Shown here: positions 1 through 7,847 of the stretch, piece by piece
Layout: each line of letters opens with the position of its first letter
Position numbering within the stretch: the stretch's first letter is position 1
Assembly (NCBI RefSeq): GCF_015160875.1
Contig: NZ_CP063374.1
Coordinates: 4,095,501-4,159,500 of the forward strand
Reading direction: 5' to 3'
DNA from: Streptomyces chromofuscus
Lineage (GTDB): Bacteria; Actinomycetota; Actinomycetes; Streptomycetales; Streptomycetaceae
DNA: 64,000 bases
Translations under genes and position numbers: made by a program
Notes under the pieces: generated by a model
Told to the model about the DNA's origin: nothing
What the model saw: the letters and a program-made list of their open reading frames with translations, nothing else
Databases searched by the model: none

Positions 1-608
1 TCGCGCCCGGGCAGACGCTCTTCTACCGGGTCCCGGTCGACTGGGGCCGCCAACTGTCCGCCACCGCCGAACTCGGGACGGCCACCGAGGGCTCCGGCTA
101 CGCGGCCGGCGCCCTGGACGTCTCCCTCTACAACCCCGTGCGCGCGTTCGTCGCGGACAAGGGCGTCGGCTACGACGGCAAACAGCGGGCCGCCGCGCTC
201 GCTTCGTTGCCGCCGGTCGACCACGCCAACCGTCACTCCTTCACCGGCCGCGTGAGCGGGATGCGCTTCGCGGGGTCCTACTACCTCGTCGTGCATCTCT
301 CCACCGAGGTGGCCGAGAGGTTCGGCGACGGGCCGTTCGGGCTGACGCTGCGGGTGGGCGTCAGGGGCGCGGCGCAGGACGGGCCCGCGTACGCCGGACA
401 GTCGGTGCCGAAGGGTCTGTTCGAGGTCTGGGGAGGGGGTCTGGCGGACGGTCTCGGGGCTGTGACCGGTGGTGACGGCGACGTCGGTGGTCGTGACGGG
501 GCGATGACCGCGCTGGCCGCGGGCGGGATCGGCGCGGGCAGCGCGATCCTCGTGGGGCTCGGCGTGTGGACGGCCGTGTCACGGCGAAGGGCCGGGGTCG
601 CCGGGTAG
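1..608 (+). CDS. C-terminal part of a membrane-anchored exported protein (5' end outside window)
   Basis: The reading frame is open from the first complete codon at position 3 to the TAG at 606-608, so the gene begins upstream of the window. About 200 residues are visible. They start in a Tyr/Gly-rich beta-type region that looks extracellular, followed by a Gly/Asp-rich linker. A single hydrophobic segment (AAGGIGAGSAILVGLGVWTAV) and a short basic tail (SRRRAGVAG) close the protein. This is the architecture of an exported domain held by a C-terminal membrane anchor with the tail in the cytoplasm. I do not recognise the family. It converges on the kinase gene, with only 25 bases between the stops. 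Confidence 0.7.
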   Translation, partial: APGQTLFYRVPVDWGRQLSATAELGTATEGSGYAAGALDVSLYNPVRAFVADKGVGYDGKQRAAALASLPPVDHANRHSFTGRVSGMRFAGSYYLVVHLSTEVAERFGDGPFGLTLRVGVRGAAQDGPAYAGQSVPKGLFEVWGGGLADGLGAVTGGDGDVGGRDGAMTALAAGGIGAGSAILVGLGVWTAVSRRRAGVAG

Positions 609-633
609 GGGGCCTGCCGGTGGTCGGCCGTCG

Positions 634-2301
634 TCAGATACGGGTCAGTGCCCAGAACCCGACCGCGTAGCAGACCAGCGCCAGCAGGAGCAGCGGGACC
701 ACCGCCTTGGCGGGCGGGCCGGGGTGGCGACTGGCGCGGCGGCCGCCGCGGGGACTGGTGCGGTGGCTGGAGCGTCCGCTGGTGCGGCGATGACCGGTGG
801 GCGGCCGGGGAAGCGGGGGTACCTGCGGGTCCTGCGCCGTGTAGGAGGCAGTGGAGACGTCGGGGCGGTGCGGGATGCCGGGCTGCGCGGGGGCGGGGGC
901 GGGGTGGAGCGGCGGCTGTGCCTGCGGGGGGTAATGCGGTGGGGGGGAGTGCTGGGGTCGCGGTGTGCTTCCGTGCGATGACGGTGGTGCCGTGGGGGGT
1001 CGGCGGGTGGTGACCGTCGGCTGGGGCGGCGGCAGGTGGAAGCTGCCGGTGTCGGACATGTTGGCCGGTTGCGGGGGCGGCGCCGCCTGCCGATGCCGTG
1101 GGTCGGCGGATACGTCCGGGCCGGCGGTGCCGGTTGCCGCGGAAGCCGTGCCGGGGCGCGAGGAGCTCGCGACAGGTATGCCGCCACTCTCCACGCGTGG
1201 TGCCCCGTACGTCCCGCTGTGCCTTCCGACCTGCGGCGCTCCGGACGGTTCCGCGTCCCGCCCGGTCTGCGGCGCTTGGGGCGGTTCCGCGTCCCGCCCG
1301 GTCTGCGGCGTCTCGGGCGTTCCGTCGTGCCCGGCCTGTGACGTCCCGGATGCTTCCCCGACCCCTCCATCACCCGTGGCCTCGGTCGATCGCCCCGCCG
1401 GTCGGGTCCCGCCGGGCCGCGGCCGTGGTCCGTCCGGTCCGAAGCCCGGTGGCAGGGGCCCGAGTTGGTCGAAGATCTCGATCTGCTCGTCGTCGGGACC
1501 GGGCTCCGGCAGCAGCTCGACCGCCGCGGCGAGCGCCTTGCGCGCCCCCGTGGCCGTGCGGAACCGGGCCACCGGATCCGGCTGCAGCAGCGTGGCCACG
1601 ACCTGCCACAGAGGTTCGGGGATGCCCTCGGGCGCGCCCGGGGTCCCGTGGTCGGCGAAGTACTGGACGATCGCCTTGGCGTCCGGCTTGGCGCCCTCCA
1701 GCAGGTACAGGGCCACCAGCCCCACGGCGAACAGGTCCGCCGGGAAGTCCGGTTCCGCGCCCATCATCTGCTCGGGCGCGAGATAGCCGGGTGTCCCCAC
1801 CACGAGGTTGGTCTCGGTCAGACGGGGTTCGCCCAGCCGCATGGCGATCCCGAAGTCGGACAGCCGCAGCCGCGGCCGTCCGGTGCCGGTGGCCTCCAGC
1901 AGCACGTTGGCGGGCTTGATGTCACGGTGCACGACGTCCTCCGCGTGCACGGCGGCAAGACCCGACAGGAGCTGGTCGAGGAGGGTGCTGACGAAGGGTG
2001 GTGGCAGCGGGCCGTAGTCCCCGACGAGGTGGACCAGCGAACCGCCGGCCACCAGATCCATCGTGAACAGGACCTTGTCGTCGTCGGCGGCCCAGCTGGC
2101 CGGTGCGAGCACATGGGGATGATCGATCCGCAGCGCCTGCTCGCGGACGAAACGCAGCAGGGAGTGCGCGTCGCGCTGCTGCAGCACCTTGGCGGCCACA
2201 TAGCGGCGGCGGCGATGGTCCCAGGCGCGCCAGACGGCGCCCACTCCACCGCGGCCGATCGGGTCGGCCAGCTCGTACCGCCCGGCGAAGACCTCACCCA
2301 T
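634..2301 (-). CDS. Ser/Thr protein kinase with C-terminal tail anchor
   Basis: A Hanks-type kinase of 555 aa. The domain spans about residues 8-265: Gly loop GRGGVGAV, catalytic Lys38, HRDIKPANV (catalytic Asp127), DFG at 149-151 and GTPGYLAPEQ. A Pro/Gly/Ser-rich linker of about 260 residues follows, with an imperfect QTGRDAEP repeat. One hydrophobic helix (about 532-552) ends three residues before the C terminus. With no outer domain, it is probably tail-anchored and cannot sense ligands outside the cell as PASTA kinases do. It lies 105 bases downstream of a helix-turn-helix gene on the same strand, so the two are probably co-transcribed. Its substrate is unknown. Confidence 0.93.
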   Translation of the reverse strand: MGEVFAGRYELADPIGRGGVGAVWRAWDHRRRRYVAAKVLQQRDAHSLLRFVREQALRIDHPHVLAPASWAADDDKVLFTMDLVAGGSLVHLVGDYGPLPPPFVSTLLDQLLSGLAAVHAEDVVHRDIKPANVLLEATGTGRPRLRLSDFGIAMRLGEPRLTETNLVVGTPGYLAPEQMMGAEPDFPADLFAVGLVALYLLEGAKPDAKAIVQYFADHGTPGAPEGIPEPLWQVVATLLQPDPVARFRTATGARKALAAAVELLPEPGPDDEQIEIFDQLGPLPPGFGPDGPRPRPGGTRPAGRSTEATGDGGVGEASGTSQAGHDGTPETPQTGRDAEPPQAPQTGRDAEPSGAPQVGRHSGTYGAPRVESGGIPVASSSRPGTASAATGTAGPDVSADPRHRQAAPPPQPANMSDTGSFHLPPPQPTVTTRRPPTAPPSSHGSTPRPQHSPPPHYPPQAQPPLHPAPAPAQPGIPHRPDVSTASYTAQDPQVPPLPRPPTGHRRTSGRSSHRTSPRGGRRASRHPGPPAKAVVPLLLLALVCYAVGFWALTRI

Positions 2302-2406
2302 CGCTGTGCGCCGCTCCTCCCCCTCGGGTCAGCTTCAGTCCCCTTGTGTTCCCTTCGATTCCAGGGCTTCCCCCGTTGCGTGCCCTGCGAAGAGTGGGAC
2401 GGCAGT

Positions 2407-2955
2407 TCAGCTCTGGTGCGCCTGGTAGTGCGCGACCGCGTCGGACGTGCGCCCGGCGCCGTACACCCGGAGGAACTCTGCCAGCTCCGGGTGGGTCGGG
2501 GCGAGGGTGTCCGCGGCGTCGATGATGTCGCCCGCGGCGGCCACCGAGCGCAGCAGGGACTGGATCTCACGGACCACCCGCTTGACCGTCGGCGCCCCCG
2601 AACTGTTCGTCGTGTGCGTGGTGTTGCTGAGCACCGATCCCCCCTGCGACCTCTTGATCTCGTCCATCCGGTCGGTGGCCTCGGCCGCGCTCACACTGCC
2701 GTCCGCCACCTGCGCGGCCAGCTCCTGGAGCAGCTGCACCCGCTGCACCACGGCCGGATTGCCGATCTTCGCCCGCTGCCCGCTCATCAGCTGCGACAGC
2801 ATCGGTGCGGACAGTCCCAGCACCCCGGCGAGACGAGCCTGGTTGAGACCAAGATCGTCGATGAGCTTACGGAAGAGCGTCCCCAACGGCTCCCCGTACC
2901 AGTTCCGCTGCAGTTCCCGCGCTCTTGCGGTGGCTTCCTGCTGTGCGGCGTCCAT
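2407..2955 (-). CDS. XRE-type helix-turn-helix DNA-binding protein
   Basis: A soluble 182-aa protein. The N-terminal third contains a Cro/C1-type helix-turn-helix: LGLNQARLAGVLGLSAPMLS is the HTH core, followed by QLMSGQRAKIGNPAVVQR. The remainder is helical with no recognisable enzyme motif. It is the first gene of a probable two-gene operon with the downstream kinase, which could phosphorylate it (inference). A perfect inverted repeat lies about 31 bases upstream of its start and is a good candidate autoregulatory operator. The DNA-binding call is firm; the regulated process is not known. Confidence 0.85.
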   Translation of the reverse strand: MDAAQQEATARARELQRNWYGEPLGTLFRKLIDDLGLNQARLAGVLGLSAPMLSQLMSGQRAKIGNPAVVQRVQLLQELAAQVADGSVSAAEATDRMDEIKRSQGGSVLSNTTHTTNSSGAPTVKRVVREIQSLLRSVAAAGDIIDAADTLAPTHPELAEFLRVYGAGRTSDAVAHYQAHQS

Positions 2956-2985
2956 TGCGTCTCCCCATCGCTTCCCCTAAACGGC

Positions 2986-3003
2986 GGTTCGCTGTAGCGA
3001 ACC
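2986..3003. promoter_or_regulatory. Perfect inverted repeat, candidate operator of the HTH gene
   Basis: GGTTCGCT-GT-AGCGAACC: two perfect 8-bp arms with a 2-bp spacer, in the promoter region of the leftward helix-turn-helix gene. The size and symmetry fit a dimeric XRE-family repressor site. Binding is inferred from position only. Confidence 0.55.
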
Positions 3004-3137
3004 ACGCCGAGCATCTTACGGAGAGTGGTCGTTCACGGGGACCCCCCAATCTTTTTGCGAGATACCGGGGGTGACCCGCTACTCTGGTCTGCGGCGCCTG
3101 CCGGTACGCGGTCCTTCCGGCGGATGTCCCTCTTCCC

Positions 3138-3210
3138 GGGGCCTTAGCTCAGTTGGTAGAGCGCTGTCTTTGCATGGCAGATGTCAGGGGTTCGACTCCC
3201 CTAGGCTCCA
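3138..3210 (+). tRNA. tRNA-Ala (anticodon UGC)
   Basis: A 73-nt cloverleaf. The acceptor GGGGCCT pairs with AGGCTCC (one G-T pair) and the discriminator is A. The D arm reads AGCTCAGTTGGTAGAGC. The anticodon stem-loop CTGTC-TTTGCAT-GGCAG carries TGC, and the T arm is AGGGG-TTCGACT-CCCCT. CCA is not encoded, as is common in actinobacteria. Confidence 0.97.
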
Positions 3211-3217
3211 CCCTCGG

Positions 3218-3255
3218 ATGCCCTCCGAACTGCGGAAACGCGGTTCGGAGGGCAT
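3218..3255 (+). terminator. Strong hairpin downstream of tRNA-Ala
   Basis: ATGCCCTCCGAAC (3218-3230) pairs perfectly with GTTCGGAGGGCAT (3243-3255). An inner T-G pair and GCG/CGC close a GAAA tetraloop, giving a stem of about 17 bp. It starts 8 bases after the tRNA, so a transcription terminator is the likely role. No U-tract follows, which is usual in Streptomyces. Confidence 0.75.
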
Positions 3256-3704
3256 TGTGCGTCGCGGGCGTCCGGCACCGCGCCGGCCGGTGGGCGCGCG
3301 CGCCGCGAGTCCGGAACCGCCGACGGGCGACGGCCGGTGCGGACGCGGCACGGCGCCCTCGGACGGCCCGTGGGCACCGGCGCTGTCGTGTCCGTCACCC
3401 GGCGGCGAGTGGCTCCACCACGGGTTCCGGTACAGGTGCACGCGCTGTCGACCGCAGGGATGTCGGTGGCACCCGACCCGCCCCACAACCCGCTTGGCCT
3501 GGACCGGTCCCCACCTGTCGAGGCGGAGGGCCGGGAAACCGCCCCGCTTTGCGCAAACCCCGCCCGCTCTCCTCAGCCGCAATGTGACAAGGGCCGAGAT
3601 CGGCTCGGCATTGCGCTCGCGATCACGGTTGGTCGCACACTGCCACGTCGGCGCCAAGTCCGCAGCCGCACAGCCGCGTTGGCTCCCGACGCGCACCCTC
3701 GTTG
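3256..3704. other. Gene-free stretch after tRNA-Ala
   Basis: About 450 bases between the tRNA hairpin and the parS-like site. Open frames exist on both strands, but their translations are Arg/Pro/Cys-rich, lack a family signature, and have neither a good ribosome binding site nor typical codon use. I see no gene here. Confidence 0.5.
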
Positions 3705-3718
3705 GTTCCACGTGAAAC
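3705..3718. other. parS-like site (one mismatch)
   Basis: GTTCCACGTGAAAC differs at one position from the Streptomyces ParB-binding consensus GTTTCACGTGAAAC. It is intergenic. A second half-site-like GTGAAACACG follows within about 20 bases. Confidence 0.55.
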
Positions 3719-3733
3719 ATGGCGCGCGTGAAA

Positions 3734-3781
3734 CACGACGGTGGGGCGGGTGACCCTCCGGTCACCCGCCCCACCGTCGTG
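3734..3781. terminator. 22-bp perfect inverted repeat, terminator of the DUF5324 gene
   Basis: Arms 3734-3755 and 3760-3781 are perfect 22-bp complements around a CTCC loop. The structure lies 28 bases beyond the stop of the leftward DUF5324 gene, so it is probably its terminator. Being symmetrical, it could also stop transcription coming from the tRNA side. Confidence 0.8.
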
Positions 3782-3808
3782 AAGGCGATCCGCCCCGCCG
3801 GCGCGGCC

Positions 3809-4522
3809 TCAGTCGCGGTCGTCGCGGTGCGTGGCCTCGTCCTCGGCCTGCTTGGCCTCCACCTCGGGATCGAGCACGGACTGGCCGCTGCCGTCGACCG
3901 ACGTCAGCCGGCCGGACTCGGGGACCTCGGTCGCGGCGGGGGGTTCGACCAGCCAGTCCGGGTTGGCCTGCTTGTCCCACCACTTCCAGGCGGCGAAGGC
4001 ACCGCCCGCGGCGAGGCCGACGACGGCCAGCGCCTTCACGGCGCGACCGGCCTTGGCCCGGCGCTCGTGCTTGCGGACGAGCTTCTGGATCTCCTCGGGC
4101 GAGATCTGGCCGCGCAGCGCGGCCAGTACGGCGGCGGCCCGGGCCGCCGCCTCGTCCTTGACGGGCCCGGCCGCGGCCACTGCCTGCTCGATCCTCGGCC
4201 GGGAGTACTCGGTGGCCTGCCGGGCGGCCTCGCGGGCGCGGACGGCGGCCTCGTGGGCGGCGTGGTCGACCTTCGGCGGCACGTGGGCGCGGACCTGGTA
4301 GCGGGCCTGCTCCAGATGCGGCGCGAGATACGACGCGTACTGGACGCGGGCCTGCCCCGCGGCCTGCGACACCTTGGGCGCGAGCCGTACGCGTGCCTCG
4401 TGTGCGTAGTGCGCGGCCCGGTCCTTGGCCGTGTCGGCGTAGGGCGCCACCACTTCCGCGGCGTGCAGCACGCTGTCCTTCGCCGAGCCGGTCGCGGCGC
4501 GCACGCTGTCGATGCGGGTCAC
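3809..4522 (-). CDS. DUF5324 family protein with one membrane segment
   Basis: 237 aa, starting at GTG 4522 behind a GGAGGAGGA ribosome binding site. Residues 1-150 are Ala/Arg/Glu-rich and strongly helical (VRAREAARQATEYSR, KDEAAARAAAVLAAL), probably amphipathic or coiled coil. A single hydrophobic stretch (VKALAVVGLAAGGAFAAWKWW) follows and then a short acidic C-terminal tail. This matches the actinobacterial DUF5324 family, to my knowledge without assigned function. It is a single-gene unit ending in the 22-bp hairpin. A role near the membrane is all that can be inferred. Confidence 0.8.
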   Translation of the reverse strand: MTRIDSVRAATGSAKDSVLHAAEVVAPYADTAKDRAAHYAHEARVRLAPKVSQAAGQARVQYASYLAPHLEQARYQVRAHVPPKVDHAAHEAAVRAREAARQATEYSRPRIEQAVAAAGPVKDEAAARAAAVLAALRGQISPEEIQKLVRKHERRAKAGRAVKALAVVGLAAGGAFAAWKWWDKQANPDWLVEPPAATEVPESGRLTSVDGSGQSVLDPEVEAKQAEDEATHRDDRD

Positions 4523-4840
4523 GGGTTCCTCCTCCTCGGTGGCGTACGGTATTTCGACTTTCCACCCTTTTACGGATCATGCCTGCCGGAGAGCGATGCG
4601 GCATGCGCGGGCGGGCAACCGGGTCACGGTTGCGGTGCGATAGCGGATGAATACGGGGCAACAGGGAGCTTGTCGTCGACAATGCCACGGATCGGCGCCC
4701 GGCGCCCGTGTCCGGACACGACCGACGGAGATTTCGCAACAGAAACGCCCGGATACGCGCTTGACAGAGGGCGTCGGGCGACGCCGGACGTGGACCGTGC
4801 GAGGATCGTGGGGTCACAGGAAGACAACGGAAGGCAGATC

Positions 4841-5374
4841 GTGGCTGAGCAGCTTTACGCCACCCTGAAGACCAACCACGGCGACATCGTTGTTCGGCTC
4901 TTCCCGAACCACGCGCCGAACACGGTCAAGAACTTCGTCGAGCTCGCCAAGGGCGAGCGTGAGTGGGTCAACCCGGCCACCGGGGAGAAGTCCGCGGCCA
5001 AGCTGTACGACGGCACGGTTTTCCACCGGGTCATCAGCGGCTTCATGATCCAGGGCGGCGACCCGCTGGGCAACGGCACGGGCGGCCCCGGTTACCAGTT
5101 CGCGGACGAGTTCCACCCGGACCTGCAGTTCGACAAGCCGTACCTGCTGGCCATGGCGAACGCCGGCCCGGGCACCAACGGCTCGCAGTTCTTCATCACC
5201 GTCTCCCCGACGGCGTGGCTGAACCGCAAGCACACCATCTTCGGCGAGGTCACCGACGCGGCCAGCCAGAAGGTCGTGGACTCCATCGCGAGCGCCCAGA
5301 CCAACCCGCGGACCGACCGCCCGCTCAACGACGTCGTCATCGAGACGGTCGTCGTCGAGTCCCGCGAGGCCTGA
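4841..5374 (+). CDS. ppiA: Cyclophilin-type peptidyl-prolyl cis-trans isomerase
   Basis: 177 aa, soluble, with no signal peptide, so it acts in the cytoplasm on prolyl peptide bonds during folding. Cyclophilin signatures run through the whole length: FHRVISGFMIQGGDP (catalytic Arg in FHRV), the GTGGPGYQFADE loop, MANAGPGTNGSQFFIT, and WLNRKHTIFGEV with the conserved Trp and His. Length and spacing match bacterial cyclophilin A such as ScCypA. The start is GTG 4841, with GGAAGG six bases upstream. The open frame extends farther upstream, but that part has no homology-like content. A hairpin terminator follows. Confidence 0.95.
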   Translation: MAEQLYATLKTNHGDIVVRLFPNHAPNTVKNFVELAKGEREWVNPATGEKSAAKLYDGTVFHRVISGFMIQGGDPLGNGTGGPGYQFADEFHPDLQFDKPYLLAMANAGPGTNGSQFFITVSPTAWLNRKHTIFGEVTDAASQKVVDSIASAQTNPRTDRPLNDVVIETVVVESREA

Positions 5375-5399
5375 GTCCGGGACCTCCCGCTGGGAACCA

Positions 5400-5435
5400 A
5401 ACGCCCCGCTCGTCCGTAAAGATGAGCGGGGCGTT
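5400..5435 (+). terminator. Terminator after the cyclophilin gene
   Basis: AACGCCCCGCTC (5400-5411) pairs perfectly with GAGCGGGGCGTT (5424-5435) around a 12-base loop, 25 bases after the stop codon. Confidence 0.8.
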
Positions 5436-5463
5436 GCAGTGCCACGACGACTGAGGGGACCTC

Positions 5464-6348
5464 ATGGACCAGGCGCAGAGCAGCCAGCAGGACGCGCAGA
5501 GCGCGCCCGTCTGCTATCGCCACCCGGGCCGCGAGACCGGCGTGCGCTGCACGCGCTGTGAGCGCCCTATCTGCCCCGAGTGCATGGTCAGCGCCTCGGT
5601 CGGCTTCCAGTGCCCCGAATGTGTCCGCGACGCCGTCGGCACCGGTCACGCGCCGGGCGCCTCCCGCCCCCGCACCATCGCGGGCGGCACGGTCACCGCC
5701 GACCCCAGGCTGCTGACCAAGATCCTGATCGGGATCAACCTCGCGGTGTTCGTCCTCGTCCAGATCCGCCCGCTGGTTCTGTACGACCTGGTACTGAGGG
5801 GCGAGTGGCCGCCGGCGTCCCTGGCCCCCACGGAGGGGGTGGTGGCGGGCGAGTGGTACCGCCTGGTCACCTCGATGTTCACCCACGAGGCGATCTGGCA
5901 CATCGCCTTCAACATGCTCAGCCTGTGGTGGCTCGGCGGCCCTTTGGAAGCGGCCCTCGGTCGGGCGCGTTTCCTCGCGCTCTACCTGATCTCGGGCCTG
6001 ACGGGCGGCGCCTTGACCTATCTGCTGGCGAGCCCCACGACGGCCTCCCTGGGCGCTTCCGGCGCGATCTTCGGGCTGTTCGGCGCGACGGCCGTCCTGA
6101 TGCGCCGGCTCAACTACGACCTGCGGCCCGTCGTCGTGCTGCTGGCGATCAACCTGATCTTCACCTTCACGTGGGCCAACATCGCTTGGCAGGCGCACAT
6201 AGGCGGCCTCGTCGGGGGCCTGGTGATCGGCTACGCGATGGTGCACGCCCCGCGCGAGCGGCGGGCGCTGGTGCAGTACGGCGTCTGTGCGCTGACGCTG
6301 GTCGTGGTAGTCGGTGTGACGCTCTTGCGAACGGCCCAGCTCAGCTGA
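5464..6348 (+). CDS. Rhomboid-family intramembrane serine protease
   Basis: 294 aa. The N terminus (about residues 17-53) has four Cys pairs and a His (CYRHPGRETGVRCTRCERPICPECM, split across the fold, then CPEC), a B-box-like zinc-binding domain common in actinobacterial rhomboids. A six-helix rhomboid domain follows. It carries HIAFN (Asn150), the catalytic serine in GASGAIFG (Ser199) and the partner His in AHIGGLVGG (His245). It should cleave transmembrane substrates within the plasma membrane. The ATG has GAGGGGA upstream. It is a single gene, convergent with crgA. The substrate is unknown. Confidence 0.93.
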   Translation: MDQAQSSQQDAQSAPVCYRHPGRETGVRCTRCERPICPECMVSASVGFQCPECVRDAVGTGHAPGASRPRTIAGGTVTADPRLLTKILIGINLAVFVLVQIRPLVLYDLVLRGEWPPASLAPTEGVVAGEWYRLVTSMFTHEAIWHIAFNMLSLWWLGGPLEAALGRARFLALYLISGLTGGALTYLLASPTTASLGASGAIFGLFGATAVLMRRLNYDLRPVVVLLAINLIFTFTWANIAWQAHIGGLVGGLVIGYAMVHAPRERRALVQYGVCALTLVVVVGVTLLRTAQLS

Positions 6349-6357
6349 GCCGCGGGG

Positions 6358-6590
6358 TTATCCACTGAGCTCGACAGTTGTCCACAGCGTGTGGCGGATC
6401 TTGTGCACGCTGTGCGGGAACACCTGTGCCCCCTGTCATCGACCCGCGTTTCCGCAGGTCAGACAGGGGGCGAACGTGCTTTCGCGAGATCGTGCGACGG
6501 TCGTACCGGTGTCAACGCCCGATGGGTTATCCACAGATCGTCGTCTTTTCCCCAGGTCAGGTGTGGAAATTGACCCTGGGCTGTGGATAA
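6358..6590. other. Cluster of DnaA-box sequences between convergent genes
   Basis: Boxes are TTATCCACT (6358-6366), TTGTCCACA (6378-6386), TTATCCACA (6527-6535) and TGTGGATAA (6582-6590, reverse orientation). Three match the 9-mer DnaA consensus exactly and one has a final-base mismatch. The segment lies downstream of both flanking genes (rhomboid and crgA), so the boxes are not promoter elements. Confidence 0.65.
6428..6471. terminator. Inverted repeat inside the DnaA-box cluster, possible rhomboid terminator
   Basis: GCCCCCTGTC (6428-6437) and GACAGGGGGC (6462-6471) are perfect 10-bp arms with a 24-base loop, about 80 bases after the rhomboid stop. A second, bulged repeat is CCCAGGTCA (6551-6559) with TGACCCTGGG (6571-6580). 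Either could terminate transcription, or form part of a protein-binding structure with the boxes. Confidence 0.4.
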
Positions 6591-6650
6591 CTCAGCGGAT
6601 AGCCGTGGGCAGAGGTCTGTTCACCGCCCGGTGGCCTGTCCTTCGGCCGG

Positions 6651-6905
6651 CTACTTCCACTGCGTGGAGACGCCGAACCCGGCCGCGATGAAGCCGAATC
6701 CGACCACGATGTTCCAGTTGCCCAGCGACTCGACGGGCATCGAACTGTTGGTCACATAGAAGACCACGATCCAGGCCAGCCCGATGAGGAACAAGGCGAG
6801 CATGACCGGTGCGACCCAGGCGCGGTTGTTCAGCTTGAGGCTGGTCGCCTGCTTCGACGGCGGCGGCGTGTAGTCGGCCTTCTTGCGGATACGTGACTTC
6901 GGCAC
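6651..6905 (-). CDS. crgA: Cell division/septation inhibitor CrgA
   Basis: 84 aa, matching the S. coelicolor protein in length and sequence style: basic N terminus VPKSRIRKKADYTPPP, two transmembrane helices (WVAPVMLALFLIGLAWIVVF and WNIVVGFGFIAAGF), and C-terminal STQWK. CrgA coordinates growth and sporulation septation and restrains FtsZ-ring assembly; in mycobacteria it bridges FtsZ, FtsQ and PBPs. The GTG start at 6905 has GGAGAG upstream. The longer frame from 6974 adds an unconserved leader and is rejected. The start faces the DUF881/sortase genes across a 141-base divergent promoter region. Confidence 0.96.
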   Translation of the reverse strand: MPKSRIRKKADYTPPPSKQATSLKLNNRAWVAPVMLALFLIGLAWIVVFYVTNSSMPVESLGNWNIVVGFGFIAAGFGVSTQWK

Positions 6906-7046
6906 GAGGGTCTCTCCTGTCGATGCGCTGCGTGGCCGCGCAGGGAACTGGGTCGGGCTCGGGGCAGCGTACAAGGGGACACTGAGCGCTCCCCCGGGCG
7001 TCCGTTAGCGTAGTGCTTCCACGGCGCCGAAGGAGATAAGGGTACG

Positions 7047-7826
7047 TTGAGCAATTCTGCCGACTCCCCCGGGACGGGGTCCAGCGCCGGCCGCCGGTGG
7101 GCCTTCCGGCCCGTTCGGGTCCTCACGGTGGGCGTCTTCGCGCTGGCCGGCCTCATCTTCTTCACCAGTTTCCACACGGCCAAGGGCACCAACATCCGCA
7201 CGGACACGTCCCTGCTGAAGCTCTCGGACCTGATCCACGAGCGCAGCCGCAACAACGGCGAGCTGGGCGAGGCCAACGCCGCCCTGCGCGAGGACGTGGA
7301 GTCCCTGGCCGAGCGGGACGACGGCAGCACCAAAGCGGAGGACGACAAGCTCGCCGCCCTGGAGAAGCAGGCCGGGACGCACAAGCTCACCGGCGAGGCG
7401 ATCACCGTCACCCTCGACGACGCCCCGCCGAACGCCACGGCCAAGCTCCCCGGCTACCCCGAGCCCCAGCCCGACTACCTGGTCATCCACCAGCAGGACC
7501 TCCAGGCCGTGGTGAACGCCCTCTGGCAGGGCGGCGCCCAGGGCATCAAGGTCATGGACCAGCGCCTGATCTCCACCAGCGCCGTGCGCTGCGTGGGCAA
7601 CACCCTGATCCTCCAGGGCCGCGTCTACTCACCGCCGTACAAGATCACCGCCGTCGGTGACCCCGACAAGCTCCAGCAGGCGCTCTCCGCCTCCCCGGCG
7701 ATCCAGAACTACATGGTGTACGTCAACGTCTACGGCCTCGGCTGGAAAGTCGAGGAGAACGGGACGGTGACGCTGCCCGGCTATTCCGGCACAGTGGATC
7801 TGCGATACGCCCAGCCCGTGCAGTGA
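7047..7826 (+). CDS. DUF881 family membrane-anchored protein
   Basis: 259 aa, TTG start at 7047 with AGGAG upstream. A short cytoplasmic N terminus precedes one transmembrane helix (VLTVGVFALAGLIFFTSF). An extracellular helical, acidic segment (about 70-125) and the DUF881 domain follow, with RLISTSAVRCVGNTLILQGRVYSPPYKITAVGD. DUF881 proteins accompany actinobacterial division and envelope clusters, and their structure resembles a coiled coil plus a small alpha/beta domain; the biochemical role is not established. It leads a rightward series with a sortase gene 21 bases downstream. Co-expression with the envelope genes is inferred. Confidence 0.9.
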   Translation: MSNSADSPGTGSSAGRRWAFRPVRVLTVGVFALAGLIFFTSFHTAKGTNIRTDTSLLKLSDLIHERSRNNGELGEANAALREDVESLAERDDGSTKAEDDKLAALEKQAGTHKLTGEAITVTLDDAPPNATAKLPGYPEPQPDYLVIHQQDLQAVVNALWQGGAQGIKVMDQRLISTSAVRCVGNTLILQGRVYSPPYKITAVGDPDKLQQALSASPAIQNYMVYVNVYGLGWKVEENGTVTLPGYSGTVDLRYAQPVQ

Positions 7827-7847
7827 GCGCCTTCTCGGGAGCCGCCG

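Noticed and set aside
3184..3774. Open frames of 138-196 codons on both strands after tRNA-Ala
   Set aside because: They run through the tRNA, the hairpins and the parS-like site, with no ribosome binding site or family match.
6651..6974. A longer CrgA of 107 residues
   Set aside because: The extra 23 residues lack conservation features, and GTG 6905 has a good GGAGAG site giving the usual 84-aa protein.
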